DNA of 64,000 nt from Phytoactinopolyspora halotolerans (GCF_010550675.1 NZ_JAAGOA010000009.1:62001-126000); one strand, 5' to 3'. Counted from the stretch's first letter, positions 32,270 through 42,063 are shown. The notes: generated from the sequence alone by a model not told the origin. Numbers and translations are program-made.

Positions 32270-33385
32270 GTGCTGGCCGCACATCGCCGCGAGCTCATTC
32301 TCGACACGGTCCGCAGCCGGGGCACGGTGCGCCTGCGCGATCTGACCGACGAGCTCGACGTCTCGATCGCCACCGTGCGCCGCGACGTCACCGAACTCGC
32401 CGAACGAGGGCTGCTGGCCAGGGTGCACGGAGCCATCAAACCCGCTCACGGGCAGAACGGCGACGGGGGTGCCGGAACCGTCGCCGCGAGTCAGTCCAGC
32501 GCCGCATCTCCCGGCTCCGGACTGACCATCGGCATGCTGGTGCCGTCGACGACGTACTACTACCCCGAGGTGATCCGCGGCGCACGCGCGGCGGCGGAGG
32601 ACCTGGGTGCGCGGCTGGTGCTGGGCATGTCGTACTACAACCCCGAGGTCGAGCCGCAGCGCGTGCAGGAGCTGCTGGCCGGAGATATCGACGGCCTGCT
32701 CGTCACGATCAGCACGCAGATCGTCGGCGACGCCCGCTCCCGCCTGGACTGGCTCGCCGCGTTGGACGTGCCCATCGTGCTCGTCGAGCGCCCGGCCGGG
32801 CTCGGTACGGGGTTCGAGCACCTGGACTCGGTGTACTCGGACCACGTCTACGGCGCCTGCCTGGGCGTCAGGCACCTGGCCTCGCTGGGACACGGCTCGG
32901 TCGGCCTGGTCACCCGGCGCGACAGCCCGAACCGGGCGCTCATCGAGGCGGGGCACGGTGCGGGCCTGCGGGAGATCGGCGTGGAGCCGGGGCCACCGGT
33001 CACCACCCCGCATCCCGAGGTGGATGTCGCCGCCTTCGACGACGCCATCCGGGTGGTCACCGAGGATGTCGCCGGTGGGCGGATCAGTGCCTTACTCGTC
33101 CACAATGACCAGGATGCGATCGTGTTGATGCAGCGGCTGCACGCCCGGGGTATCCGCGTCCCGGACGACGTCGCGCTGGTCGCCTACGACGACGAGTCGG
33201 CCGCACTGGTCGACACTCCCCTGACGGCGATCGCGCCCGCGAAACGGGACGTCGGGAGGACAGCCGTGGAGCTGCTGATCGCTCGAATCGCTCATCCCGA
33301 TGAGCGACCACGTCGGCATGTCGCGCTACTCCCCGAGTTGAAGGTTCGGGAGTCGTGCGGTGCCACAACCGTCGGCACCCGCTGA
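32270..33385 (+). CDS. Chimeric regulator: DeoR-type HTH with LacI-type sugar-binding domain
   Basis: 371-aa protein. Residues 1-57 are a DeoR winged helix (MLAAHRRELILDTVRSRGTV, RLRDLTDELDVSIATVRRDV). After a Gly/Ser/Ala linker, residues 85-365 are a LacI/ribose-binding fold (GLTIGMLVPSTTYYYPEVIR, VALVAYDDESAALVDTPLTAI). Classical DeoR proteins carry a sugar-phosphate isomerase-like domain and LacI proteins a different HTH, so this is the mixed type found in some actinobacteria. AAGGAG lies 7 nt before the GTG. It precedes the dehydrogenase-importer operon and probably controls it; the palindrome GCGTTAACGC at 33544 is a candidate site. Confidence 0.9.
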   Translation: MLAAHRRELILDTVRSRGTVRLRDLTDELDVSIATVRRDVTELAERGLLARVHGAIKPAHGQNGDGGAGTVAASQSSAASPGSGLTIGMLVPSTTYYYPEVIRGARAAAEDLGARLVLGMSYYNPEVEPQRVQELLAGDIDGLLVTISTQIVGDARSRLDWLAALDVPIVLVERPAGLGTGFEHLDSVYSDHVYGACLGVRHLASLGHGSVGLVTRRDSPNRALIEAGHGAGLREIGVEPGPPVTTPHPEVDVAAFDDAIRVVTEDVAGGRISALLVHNDQDAIVLMQRLHARGIRVPDDVALVAYDDESAALVDTPLTAIAPAKRDVGRTAVELLIARIAHPDERPRRHVALLPELKVRESCGATTVGTR

Positions 33386-33543
33386 TACCCACGACATATG
33401 TCGGGGTCAACCAGGTATTTCGGCCCGACAGTACGGTCCGCGGCGGCACTGGTGCTACGTATGCGCCACACCCGCGTTACGGTTCTGTAATCGAATCAGT
33501 GCCGCTTCGGGGCTAGACAACAGCCCTCTGCTGAGTGAATGAT

Positions 33544-33553
33544 GCGTTAACGC
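33544..33553. promoter_or_regulatory. Palindromic operator candidate GCGTTAACGC
   Basis: A perfect 10-bp palindrome 31 bp before the dehydrogenase ATG, in an AT-enriched stretch. The other 190 bp of this intergenic region show no other clear signal. It is placed to control the operon from 33585 onward by the regulator encoded just upstream. Confidence 0.5.
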
Positions 33554-33584
33554 TCACATCGCTCACGACGACGTGGAGGAGCCT

Positions 33585-34595
33585 ATGCACCGGCAGCGCC
33601 CCCGTACCCTTCTCGCGATGGGCCGCGGCACAGCGCAGCGGGTTCTGAGCGGCCCGGTGGTCGACCGGCTTGTCGAAGTCGCCTACGTCGACCCCGCCCT
33701 GGTCGCATCGGACTTTTACCATCCGGAGATCCGGGCGGCGCTGGCCGACACGGAGGTGCTGCTGACGTCCTGGGGTTGCCCACCGCTGACGGAGGATGTG
33801 GTCAACGCCGCACCCCGGCTCCAGGCGGTGGTGCATGCGGCCGGAACGGTGAAGATGCATGTCACCGCGGCGTGCTGGGAGCGGGGCATCCGCGTCTCAT
33901 CCGCGGCGACCGCGAACGCGATGCCCGTCGCCGAGTACACCGTCGCCGCGATCCTGTGGGCCAACAAGCGCGTCCTGGAGATCGCGGCCGACTATCGCGA
34001 TCGGCGTGACTTCACCGACTGGGGAGGCAACCCCAGGATCGGGAACTTCCGCAAGACCGTCGGCGTCGTCGGCGCCTCTCGGGTGGGTCGGCGCGTGCTG
34101 GAGCTGTTGCGCATGTTCGACGTCGACGTGCTGTTGTCCGATCCGTACGTACACGGTGACGAGGGCGCCGCGCTCGGTGCCCGCGTCGTGCCGTTGCCGG
34201 AGCTGATGCAGGCGAGCGACGTGGTCAGCGTGCACGCCCCGGACCTGCCCACGACCAGGCACATGATCGGCGCGCCCGAACTGGCCTTGATGCGCGACGG
34301 CGGCATCCTGATCAACACCGCCAGGCCGGCGGTGATTGATCAGAAAGCGCTTACCAAGGAGCTGGTCGCTCGTCGCCTGAGCGCGATCCTCGACGTCACC
34401 GAACCGGAACCACTACCGGCCGACTCGGTCCTGTTCGATCTGGAGAACGTCTTCCTGACCCCGCACATCGCCGGGTCGCTCGGGGGCGAGCTGGCCAGGA
34501 TCGCCGACGCCGCCGTCGACGAGCTCGAGCGCTACTCGCTCGGACTCCCCTTCGCCCACGAGGTCAAGCCAGAGGAGCTTGAACGCTCGGCGTGA
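33585..34595 (+). CDS. D-isomer-specific 2-hydroxyacid dehydrogenase
   Basis: 336-aa NAD-dependent dehydrogenase. The Rossmann loop is GVVGASRVGRRV (residues 160-171, second Gly replaced by Ala). The catalytic residues are Arg247 (NTARP), Glu near 273 (LDVTEPEPLP) and His293 (LTPHIAGS). It interconverts a 2-hydroxy acid and a 2-keto acid; the substrate is open. GGAGGAG precedes the ATG at 33585. It is the first gene of the importer operon, so it probably acts on the imported compound or on a sugar acid derived from it. Confidence 0.92.
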   Translation: MHRQRPRTLLAMGRGTAQRVLSGPVVDRLVEVAYVDPALVASDFYHPEIRAALADTEVLLTSWGCPPLTEDVVNAAPRLQAVVHAAGTVKMHVTAACWERGIRVSSAATANAMPVAEYTVAAILWANKRVLEIAADYRDRRDFTDWGGNPRIGNFRKTVGVVGASRVGRRVLELLRMFDVDVLLSDPYVHGDEGAALGARVVPLPELMQASDVVSVHAPDLPTTRHMIGAPELALMRDGGILINTARPAVIDQKALTKELVARRLSAILDVTEPEPLPADSVLFDLENVFLTPHIAGSLGGELARIADAAVDELERYSLGLPFAHEVKPEELERSA

Positions 34596-34662
34596 GCGCA
34601 CGCGCGCTGCTGCGCCGGCCCGAACCATCCATCCGCACATCACAGGGACAAGGAGGCCCCAG

Positions 34663-36678
34663 ATGACCACCAAGAACGGGCTCAAGTTGTGGACGCGCCG
34701 GGACATGTTGCGAGCCGGCGGCGGGAGTGCGCTCCTGCTGACCATGTCGCTGGCCGGTTGCGCCGGATCGGGCGACTCCGATTCGGAGTCGGATGCCGAC
34801 GACGACGGCAACGGCGCGCAGGAACCGGACCCGGATCGCCCGCTCGAATCGCCGATGCTCACCGAGCAGGTTGAGGCCGGCGAGTTGCCGCCGCTGGAGG
34901 AGCGGCTGCCGGTGGAGGCGGATCGCCTGGTGGTGGAGGCGCCGGAACTGGGCACCTACGGCGGGACCTACCACGGCGCGGTGCTCGGCCAGGGCGACGA
35001 CCCCTGGCTGGAGCGGATGATCGCCTACGAGCCGATGCTCCGCGCCGACGCCCAGCTGGAGGAGATCGGCCCCGGCACATTCAAGGACATCGAGCGCAAT
35101 GAGGATGCGACCGAGTTCACCATCCATATGCGTCAGGGCATGCGCTGGTCCGACGGCGAGCCGGTGACCGCGGACGACGTGATGTTCGCGATCGAGAATG
35201 TGTTCTTCAACGAAGACCTCCATCCGAACCTGCCGACCCTGCTCAGCGTCAATAATGAGGCGTGCACGGCGGAACCGGTCGACGACTTCACTGTGCGGCT
35301 CACGTTCCCGCAGTCCAAGGGCGATCTCATCGACGAGGCATCGCGAGCCGCGCAGTGGTGGGCGACCAATCTGCTCTTCTTCCCGAAGCACTACCTGCAG
35401 GACTTCCTCCCTGAGCTCAACCCGGACGCCGAGCAACTCGCCGAGGACGCAGGGTTCGGCGACTGGACGGAGTACTGGGAGGACCGGGTCCAGTGGTGGA
35501 ACAACCCCGAGAGGCCGGTGCTGTACCCCTGGGTGATCACCGACCCGCTCAACGCCGGCAACGTCGCCGTCGCCGAGCGCAACCCGTACTACTGGAAGGT
35601 CGACTCCGGCGGCGCCCAGCTCCCCTACATCGACCGGCTCGAGTTCGAGGTCGTGCAGGAGGAGGAGGTGATGCTCCTCAAGGGCGTCAACGGCGAGCTG
35701 GACTTCCACTCGCGGCACTTCAACAACGACCAGAACAAGCCGGTGCTGGCCGAGGGCCGCGAGGACGGCGGCTACGACTTCGTCACCGTCGAGACCACCT
35801 CGATGAACGTGATGATCATCTCGCTCAACCTGAACCACAAGGACGAGGAGTTGCGGGAGATCTTCCAGAACAAGGACTTCCGGATCGGGCTGTCGCACGC
35901 CATCGACCGGCAGGACATCATCGACACCGTCTACCAGCGCCAGGGCGAGCCGTGGCAGGGTGCACCACATCCGAACTCGGAGTTCTACGACGAGGAGTTC
36001 GCCAAGCAGTACACCGAGTACGACGTCGACCTGGCCAACCAGCACCTGGACGCGGCCGGGCTTACTGAGAAAGACGGTTCCGGCTTCCGGCTGCGCCCGA
36101 ACGGCGAGCGGCTGCGGTTCTCCATCGACGTCACCAACCTCTTTCCGCAGTGGGCCGACGCGGCGGACCTGGTGACCCAGTACTGGGCGGAGGTTGGCGT
36201 CGACGCCGCCGTCAATCCGATCGAACGGACCCTGTTCTACGAGCGCAAAGAGGTCGACGCCAACGAGTACGATGCCAACGTCTGGGCCGGCGACGGCGGG
36301 CAGAAGATCGAGATGCTGGAAACCCGCTGGTGGTTCCCGTCCGGCGGGGAATCGAACTATGCCGTCCGCTGGGCGGACTACTACACCAGCAGAGGCACCG
36401 GCGAGCACTCCCTGGAGCCTCCGGCCGAGGCGCTGGAGCAGATGGAGCTGGCCTGGCAGATCCCGCTCGAGCCGGATCCGGAGAAGCAGAAGGAGCTGTT
36501 CCGGCAGATCCTGCAGATCTCGAAGGAGCAGTTCTACGTGATCGGGATCGCGTTGCCCGCCGACGGTTACGCGATCGCGAAGAACAACCTGCGCAACGTG
36601 GTCGAGAGCTTCCCGGACTCGTGGCTGTATCTGACCCCGGGGCCGATCGACATCCCGACCTGGTACTTCGCCGACTGA
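34663..36678 (+). CDS. Extracellular solute-binding lipoprotein, peptide/oligosaccharide type (family 5)
   Basis: 671-aa protein with a Tat-type signal (TRRDMLRAGGGSALLLTMSL) and a lipobox ending at Cys33 (LAGC), so it is an exported lipid-anchored receptor. An acidic Asp/Ser stretch follows. Family 5 marks are FTIHMRQGMRWSDGEPVTADDVMF, DFRIGLSHAIDRQDII and a C-terminal block. It is longer than oligopeptide OppA (about 540 aa). Such large versions in actinobacteria are often linked to plant-oligosaccharide uptake. AGGAGG lies before the ATG. It delivers substrate to the two permeases encoded next. Confidence 0.9.
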   Translation: MTTKNGLKLWTRRDMLRAGGGSALLLTMSLAGCAGSGDSDSESDADDDGNGAQEPDPDRPLESPMLTEQVEAGELPPLEERLPVEADRLVVEAPELGTYGGTYHGAVLGQGDDPWLERMIAYEPMLRADAQLEEIGPGTFKDIERNEDATEFTIHMRQGMRWSDGEPVTADDVMFAIENVFFNEDLHPNLPTLLSVNNEACTAEPVDDFTVRLTFPQSKGDLIDEASRAAQWWATNLLFFPKHYLQDFLPELNPDAEQLAEDAGFGDWTEYWEDRVQWWNNPERPVLYPWVITDPLNAGNVAVAERNPYYWKVDSGGAQLPYIDRLEFEVVQEEEVMLLKGVNGELDFHSRHFNNDQNKPVLAEGREDGGYDFVTVETTSMNVMIISLNLNHKDEELREIFQNKDFRIGLSHAIDRQDIIDTVYQRQGEPWQGAPHPNSEFYDEEFAKQYTEYDVDLANQHLDAAGLTEKDGSGFRLRPNGERLRFSIDVTNLFPQWADAADLVTQYWAEVGVDAAVNPIERTLFYERKEVDANEYDANVWAGDGGQKIEMLETRWWFPSGGESNYAVRWADYYTSRGTGEHSLEPPAEALEQMELAWQIPLEPDPEKQKELFRQILQISKEQFYVIGIALPADGYAIAKNNLRNVVESFPDSWLYLTPGPIDIPTWYFAD

Positions 36679-36731
36679 CGAGGTGATGACCCCGGAACTG
36701 GTCGAGCTCATGTCAAAGGCGGTGTGTGCAG

Positions 36732-37724
36732 ATGCTCCGATACATCGGACGCCGGTTGCTGATCCTGATTCCCACGCTGTGGGCGATCTCGGTCGTGACG
36801 TTCATCATCATCCAGCTTCCGCCGGGTGATTACCTCACGACGGTGCGTGCGCGGCTGTCGGCGCAAGGCGACGGGAGCCTCGGAGCTCAGGAACTGGCCC
36901 GGCTGACCGAACGCTACGGTCTGGACGAGCCGGTGCTGGTGCAGTACTGGAAGTGGTTCAGCAACATCATCTTCCACGGTGACTTCGGGGACTCGTTCGA
37001 CTTCGGCCGCCCGGTCTCGGCGTTGCTGGCCGAGCGGCTTCCGCTCACCATCACCCTGTCCGTGCTGACGTTGCTGTTCATCTGGGCGGTGTCGTTCCCG
37101 ATCGGGGTGTACTCGGCGATGCGCCAATACTCCGTCGGGGACTACTCGTTCACCTTCCTCGGCTACCTGGGTCTGGCGGTGCCGAACTTCCTGATCGCGC
37201 TGGTACTGATGTGGATCAGCCTGCGCTACTTCGGGATGAGCGTGGGCGGGTTGTTCTCTCCGGAGTATCGGGACGCGCCGTGGAGCCTGGCGAAGTTCGG
37301 GGACATGCTGGCACACCTGTGGATCCCGGTGGTGATCTGGGGCACCGCCGGGACCGCGGCCAACATCCGGGTGCTGCGCGCGAACCTGCTGGATGAGCTG
37401 CGCAAACCGTACGTGGTCGCGGCCCGGGCACGCGGGATGAAGAAGAACTGGATGACGATCAAGTATCCGGTGCGGGTCGCGATGAACCCGTTCTTCTCCA
37501 CCATCGGCTGGATCCTGCCCGGGCTGATCGCCGCGGACGCGATCACCTCGCAGGTGCTGAACCTCAACACCACCGGGCCGCTGCTGCTGCGCTCGCTGCT
37601 GGCCCAGGACATGTACCTGGCCGGGTCGATCCTGCTGATCAGCGCCGTGCTCGTGGTGATCGGCACGCTGATCTCGGACCTGGCGCTGGCCTGGCTGGAC
37701 CCGCGCGTGCGGCTGCGCTACTAG
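36732..37724 (+). CDS. ABC importer permease, OppB/DppB type
   Basis: 330-aa permease. The N-terminal span (RYIGRRLLILIPTLWAISVVTF) is followed by the family block LTERYGLDEPVLVQYWKW. Cytoplasmic motifs are LRANLLDELRKPYVVAARARGM and NPFFSTIGWILPGL. The start is ATG 36732 or the GTG two codons earlier; AAGGCGG is upstream. It forms the channel with the OppC-type subunit encoded 13 bp downstream. An ~80-residue periplasmic loop after the first span is normal for this family. Confidence 0.92.
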   Translation: MLRYIGRRLLILIPTLWAISVVTFIIIQLPPGDYLTTVRARLSAQGDGSLGAQELARLTERYGLDEPVLVQYWKWFSNIIFHGDFGDSFDFGRPVSALLAERLPLTITLSVLTLLFIWAVSFPIGVYSAMRQYSVGDYSFTFLGYLGLAVPNFLIALVLMWISLRYFGMSVGGLFSPEYRDAPWSLAKFGDMLAHLWIPVVIWGTAGTAANIRVLRANLLDELRKPYVVAARARGMKKNWMTIKYPVRVAMNPFFSTIGWILPGLIAADAITSQVLNLNTTGPLLLRSLLAQDMYLAGSILLISAVLVVIGTLISDLALAWLDPRVRLRY

Positions 37725-37736
37725 AGGAGACGCGAG

Positions 37737-38909
37737 ATGACTCAACCGTTCACCACCGGCGGGCCATCGCCGCTGGACGGGCCCGGCCTCGCCGCGGACG
37801 CGGAGAGCGCGCTCGATCGCGACGAGCAGGAACTCGCGCTCGCCTCGCAATGGAAGCTGATCTGGTGGGGGTTCAAGAAGCACCGGCTGGCGTTCGTCTG
37901 CGGCATCATCACCGTGCTGATCTACCTGGTGGCGGTGTTCGCCCCGTTCCTGGCGCCGTACTCGTCGTCGGCTCACAACGCCGACTACACCTACGCTCCC
38001 CCGCAGGGCCTGAACCTGTTCGACGACGGTTCGTTCAGCCCGCACGTCAACGGCTACACCTACGAGCAGGACCCGGAGACGCTGGCGCTGACGTTCACCC
38101 TCGACGAGGAGTCCACCGTCCCGATCGGGTTCTTCGTCAAAGGCGAGGAGTACAAGCTTCTCGGGTTCATACCGTGGGACCGGCACCTGATCGGCCCCAA
38201 AGACTACGACGGGCAGCCGATGTACCTGCTCGGCGCGGACTCCAACGGCCGCGACGTGCTCTCGCGCATCATCCACGGCACCACCGTGTCCATGTCGATC
38301 GGCCTGGTGGGGGTGTTGCTCTCACTGTTCCTCGGCGTCGTGCTCGGCGGCATCTCCGGCTACTTCGGCGGCAAGATCGACACGGCGATCCAGCGGCTGA
38401 TCGAGTTCATCATCGCCATCCCCACCATCCCGTTGTGGATGGCTCTGTTCGCCGCCGTGCCCGACGGTTGGAGCCAGATTCAGCGTTACTTCGCGCTCAC
38501 CGTGGTGATCTCCCTGGTGGGCTGGGTGGGTATGGCCCGCGAAGTCCGCGGCAAGTTCTACGCCGTACGCAGCGACGACTATGTCACCGCCGCCATCGCC
38601 GACGGCGCCGGTCAGACCCGGGTGATGTTCCGGCACATGCTGCCCTCGTTCACCAGCCACATCATCGCCAACCTGTCCCTGTCCATCCCGACCATCATCC
38701 TGGCCGAGACGGCGCTGTCCTTCATCGGACTCGGACTGCAGCCACCCACCGTCAGCTGGGGTGTACTGCTGCAAGAGGCACAGAACATCCGGGCGGTCTC
38801 CACCGCACCGTGGATCCTCATCCCCGGCATCGCCGTCGTCATCACCGTGCTGGCGATGAACTTCTTCGGCGACGGCCTGCGCGACGCCGCCGACCCCTAC
38901 AAGAACTGA
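37737..38909 (+). CDS. ABC importer permease, OppC/DppC type, with large periplasmic insert
   Basis: 390-aa permease. The first span is in HRLAFVCGIITVLIYLVAVFAP. It is followed by an unusually long extracytoplasmic region of about 120 residues (NADYTYAPPQGLNLFDDG to PKDYDGQPMYLLGADSNGRD), where short family members have about 50. The rest is standard: ISRIIHGTTVSMSIGLVGV-type start and the EAA loop DYVTAAIADGAGQTRVMFRHMLP. The long insert is typical of partners of the large family 5 receptors. AGAGGAG lies before the ATG. Confidence 0.92.
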   Translation: MTQPFTTGGPSPLDGPGLAADAESALDRDEQELALASQWKLIWWGFKKHRLAFVCGIITVLIYLVAVFAPFLAPYSSSAHNADYTYAPPQGLNLFDDGSFSPHVNGYTYEQDPETLALTFTLDEESTVPIGFFVKGEEYKLLGFIPWDRHLIGPKDYDGQPMYLLGADSNGRDVLSRIIHGTTVSMSIGLVGVLLSLFLGVVLGGISGYFGGKIDTAIQRLIEFIIAIPTIPLWMALFAAVPDGWSQIQRYFALTVVISLVGWVGMAREVRGKFYAVRSDDYVTAAIADGAGQTRVMFRHMLPSFTSHIIANLSLSIPTIILAETALSFIGLGLQPPTVSWGVLLQEAQNIRAVSTAPWILIPGIAVVITVLAMNFFGDGLRDAADPYKN

Positions 38910-38914
38910 CCAAG

Positions 38915-38967
38915 CCCATGATCATGAACGATCTCTGGGGCGTGCACGACACACGTGCTTCATGATC
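38915..38967. repeat. Degenerate ATGATCATGAAC palindrome
   Basis: The left arm starts CCCATGATCATGAAC, as in the palindromes at 28167 and 55825. Only 9 bp (GATCATGAA at 38920-38928, TTCATGATC at 38959-38967) remain complementary. It lies between the OppC-type and fused ATPase genes of the same operon, so here it does not need to be a full terminator. Confidence 0.65.
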
Positions 38968-38995
38968 TCGCCGCTTTCAGAAGGAAGTCACCGAC

Positions 38996-41329
38996 ATGGA
39001 TACCGACACAGGCACCACGGCCGGCACCGACCTGAGCGCGGGCACCACCACGGCCAAAGACACGGGCACGGCCAAAGACACCGGCGGCGGCACCACAACC
39101 GGTAACGGCGGCACCACAACCGGCACCGAGCGGGTCAGGCCGAGCGCGCGGCCGCACAACCAGGGCGAGGAGCCGCTGCTGCGCATCGAAGGGCTGCACA
39201 CGCACTTCTCCACCCCGGACGGTGTGGTCAAGTCCGTCGACGGCGTCGACCTGAGCGTGCACGCCGGCCGGACCCTGTGTGTGGTCGGCGAGTCCGGCTG
39301 CGGCAAGTCCGTCACCGCCCGGTCCATCCTGCAGCTCGTCGACGCCCCCGGGAGGATCGTCGACGGATCGATCCTCTGGCGTCCCAACGGGCACGACCCC
39401 ATCGACCTCGCCGCCGTCGACCCCGACGGCGAGGAGATCCGCCGCATCCGCGGCGGCGAGATCGGCATGGTCTTCCAGGAACCCATGGCCTCGCTGTCCC
39501 CCATGTACACCATCGGCGCCCAGCTGTCCGAGGCGATCCGGCTGCACCGCGGCGTCAGCAAGGAGGAGGCACGCGAGATCGGCATCGACCTGCTGCGCCG
39601 CGTCGGCATCCCCCAGCCGGAGAACCGCCTCGATGTCTATCCGTTCCAGCTCTCCGGCGGCATGTGCCAGCGCGTCATGATCGCCATCGCGCTGTCCTGC
39701 AACCCCGCCCTGCTCATCGCCGACGAACCCACCACCGCCCTGGACGTGACCACCCAGGCCCGCATCCTCGACCTGCTCAAAGACCTGCAGCAGGAGACCG
39801 GCATGGCGATGATGTTCATCACGCACGACCTCGGCGTCGTCGCGGAGATCGCCGACGAGGTCACCGTCATGTACCTCGGCCGCGTCGCCGAGCACGGCAG
39901 CGTCGAACAGATCTTCACCGACCCCAAGCATCCCTACACCCAGGCGCTGCTACGCTCCATCCCCACCATGCGTCACGGCCGGCGCGAGCCCTTGGCCGCC
40001 ATCCGCGGCATGGTCCCGCATCCACAGCGCCGCCCCGCCGGATGTCCGTTCCGCACCCGCTGCGACCACGCCATGCCCGGCGTCTGCGACGTCGACGCAC
40101 CACCCGCCAGCCGGTTCACCGCCGACCACCTGACCTACTGCCATCTCTACAGCCACCCCGGCGCACTCCCCATATCACCGGTCCCCGACCGGGTGGACAC
40201 GGCCGGGGGCGAACCCGCCCACCCCCGCGCCGTCGTCAGCACTCCCACAGACGCCGACGCACCCACCGACGCCGGCGCCCACACAGACGCTCGCGCCCAG
40301 GCGCCGGCAACGCCGCTACTCGAAGTGCGCAACCTCACCAAGCACTACACGCTGGGCGGCGGCATGTTCCGCCGGCAGAAGGGCGTCGTACGCGCCGTCG
40401 ACGACGTCGACCTCACCATCCACCCGGGCGAGACCCTCGGCCTCGTGGGCGAGTCCGGCTGCGGCAAGACCACGCTCGGCCGCTGCATCGCCCGCCTGCT
40501 CGACGCGAGCTCTGGCGAGATCCGCTACCGCGAGGCCGACGGCACCCAGGTCGATCTCGCCCAGCTCCACGGCCGGGCACTGCAGAAATACCGATCCCAG
40601 GTGCGGGTGATCTTCCAGGATCCGTTCTCCTCGCTCAATCCGAGGATGACCCTGGAACAGATCGTCGGCGAACCGCTGCGGGTCAACGGGCTTGCCAGCG
40701 GAAGCGCGCTCAAGGATCGGGTGGCGCGGATGCTCTCCCGGGTGGGTCTCCGCCCGGAGTACATGCCTCGCTACCCGCACGCCTTCTCCGGCGGGGAACG
40801 CCAACGCATCAACATCGCACGCGCCCTGATCACCGAGCCCCGCCTCGTCATCGCCGACGAGCCGGTATCGGCCCTGGACGTCTCCGTCCGTGCGCAGATC
40901 CTCAACCTGCTCACCGAGCTCCAGGAGGAGTTCGGACTGACCTACCTGTTCATCTCCCACGACCTCTCCGTCGTCGAACACGTCAGCGACCGCGTGACGG
41001 TGATGTACCTCGGCAAGATCGCCGAACAGGCGAACACCGCCGACCTCTACCGCCGGCCGCACCACCCCTACACCGAGACCCTGCTGCACGCCGTCCCGCT
41101 CCCCGACCCGAACCGCCGGCGCACTCGCCAGGAGCGCGCGACCACCGACGACCTGCCGGACCCGGCGAACCCGCCGTCCGGGTGCCTGTTCCATACCCGC
41201 TGCCCGCACGCCTCCACCCAGCTCTGCCCCACCCAGGTGCCCGAACTACGTCCCACCGGGGACGGACGTCGCGCCGCCTGCCACTACGCCGACGAGCTCA
41301 CCCTCTCCGGCGTCGCCACCGACGACTAG
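38996..41329 (+). CDS. Fused dual ATPase of an Opp-type importer (OppD-OppF fusion)
   Basis: 777-aa protein that combines both ATPases of the importer. The first domain has GESGCGKSV at residues 98-106, [12 protein letters not shown] and [12 protein letters not shown]. The second, from about residue 440, has GESGCGKTT near 484-492, [12 protein letters not shown] and [12 protein letters not shown]. Each ends with the Cys-rich oligopeptide C-terminal domain ([15 protein letters not shown] and [15 protein letters not shown]). Residues 1-45 are a Thr/Gly-rich repetitive leader, and the inter-domain linker is also low-complexity with Thr-Asp-Ala repeats. It completes the operon begun at 33585. Confidence 0.94.
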   Translation: MDTDTGTTAGTDLSAGTTTAKDTGTAKDTGGGTTTGNGGTTTGTERVRPSARPHNQGEEPLLRIEGLHTHFSTPDGVVKSVDGVDLSVHAGRTLCVVGESGCGKSVTARSILQLVDAPGRIVDGSILWRPNGHDPIDLAAVDPDGEEIRRIRGGEIGMVFQEPMASLSPMYTIGAQLSEAIRLHRGVSKEEAREIGIDLLRRVGIPQPENRLDVYPFQLSGGMCQRVMIAIALSCNPALLIADEPTTALDVTTQARILDLLKDLQQETGMAMMFITHDLGVVAEIADEVTVMYLGRVAEHGSVEQIFTDPKHPYTQALLRSIPTMRHGRREPLAAIRGMVPHPQRRPAGCPFRTRCDHAMPGVCDVDAPPASRFTADHLTYCHLYSHPGALPISPVPDRVDTAGGEPAHPRAVVSTPTDADAPTDAGAHTDARAQAPATPLLEVRNLTKHYTLGGGMFRRQKGVVRAVDDVDLTIHPGETLGLVGESGCGKTTLGRCIARLLDASSGEIRYREADGTQVDLAQLHGRALQKYRSQVRVIFQDPFSSLNPRMTLEQIVGEPLRVNGLASGSALKDRVARMLSRVGLRPEYMPRYPHAFSGGERQRINIARALITEPRLVIADEPVSALDVSVRAQILNLLTELQEEFGLTYLFISHDLSVVEHVSDRVTVMYLGKIAEQANTADLYRRPHHPYTETLLHAVPLPDPNRRRTRQERATTDDLPDPANPPSGCLFHTRCPHASTQLCPTQVPELRPTGDGRRAACHYADELTLSGVATDD

Positions 41330-41353
41330 CTCAACTCGCGTCGATGCCGGCGT

Positions 41354-41977
41354 TCATACTGTCCGTTGTGCACGCAGGACCGTGTCGTGAGTGTGGTGGG
41401 TACCCGCCGGCGCGGGCGCTTCTCGCGGGCGTCTCTGGTTGATCAGGACTGTCCATGCGTCGTCGAGGATCCCGGCGATATCGTCGGGCTGATAGTAGTC
41501 ACGGAAGTCCACGCCGTTTCCGTGCCGTGCGGGCAGGTCGGCGAGGTCGTGGCTGACGACGATCAGGGTGCCGCCGGGGGCGACGGCGTCAAGCAACGCG
41601 TGCAACGCTGCGTGATCAGGTTGTCGCGGAAGGGGAAAGTACGGCACGGACACCAGGTCGAACGCGGCTGCCGGCGGCGGAGTGGCGACCAGGTCGCCGT
41701 GCGTCCACGCCACCCGATCGGCGACATCCGCGCCCGCGGCGGCGGCACGTTCCAGCGCGACGCGTGAGATGTCGACCGCGGTGACTCGCCAGCCACGCCG
41801 GGCCAGCCAGATCGCGTCCGCTCCTTCACCGCATCCGACGTCGAGCGCTTGCCCAGGCGGCAGGTCGGCGGCCTCCGTGGCCAGCACCGGGTTCGGGGAC
41901 CCGCTGAAGACCTGGTCGCGGCCGCGATACATCTCGTCCCAATGCTCCGAATCCATCCGTGGTCGCTGAATCATCAT
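41354..41977 (-). CDS. Class I SAM-dependent methyltransferase
   Basis: 207-aa methyltransferase of the thiopurine/tellurite-resistance-like subgroup. SEHWDEMYRGRDQVFSGSPN precedes motif I ALDVGCGEGADAIWLARRGW, followed by VTAVDISRVAL; FDLVSVPYFPL stands for motif IV. The start ATG at 41977 has GGAGG 5 nt upstream. Another ATG follows directly. It is divergent from an XRE-cupin regulator, a pairing seen repeatedly in actinobacteria, and the space between them carries three TTTGCG half-sites. Substrate unknown; members often detoxify small molecules. Confidence 0.88.
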   Translation of the reverse strand: MMIQRPRMDSEHWDEMYRGRDQVFSGSPNPVLATEAADLPPGQALDVGCGEGADAIWLARRGWRVTAVDISRVALERAAAAGADVADRVAWTHGDLVATPPPAAAFDLVSVPYFPLPRQPDHAALHALLDAVAPGGTLIVVSHDLADLPARHGNGVDFRDYYQPDDIAGILDDAWTVLINQRRPREAPAPAGTHHTHDTVLRAQRTV

Positions 41978-42018
41978 GAACACCTCCGGCGTCAATCTCG
42001 CCGCGCCGAGCAGCTTTT

Positions 42019-42045
42019 CGCAAAATGCTTTGCGGAAACCGCAAA
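42019..42045. promoter_or_regulatory. Operator with three TTTGCG half-sites
   Basis: CGCAAA (42019-42024), TTTGCG (42029-42034) and CGCAAA (42040-42045) alternate in orientation. The last two form the perfect palindrome TTTGCGGAAACCGCAAA (42029-42045). It lies 18 bp before the regulator ATG and 41 bp from the divergent methyltransferase ATG, so the XRE-cupin protein could repress both. Confidence 0.7.
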
Positions 42046-42063
42046 CCGTGGCACGGTGAACGT

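Noticed and set aside
34564-36711. 715-codon open frame antisense to the solute-binding protein gene
   Set aside because: It has no recognisable domain and is fully explained as a shadow of the plus-strand gene with a Tat signal and lipobox.
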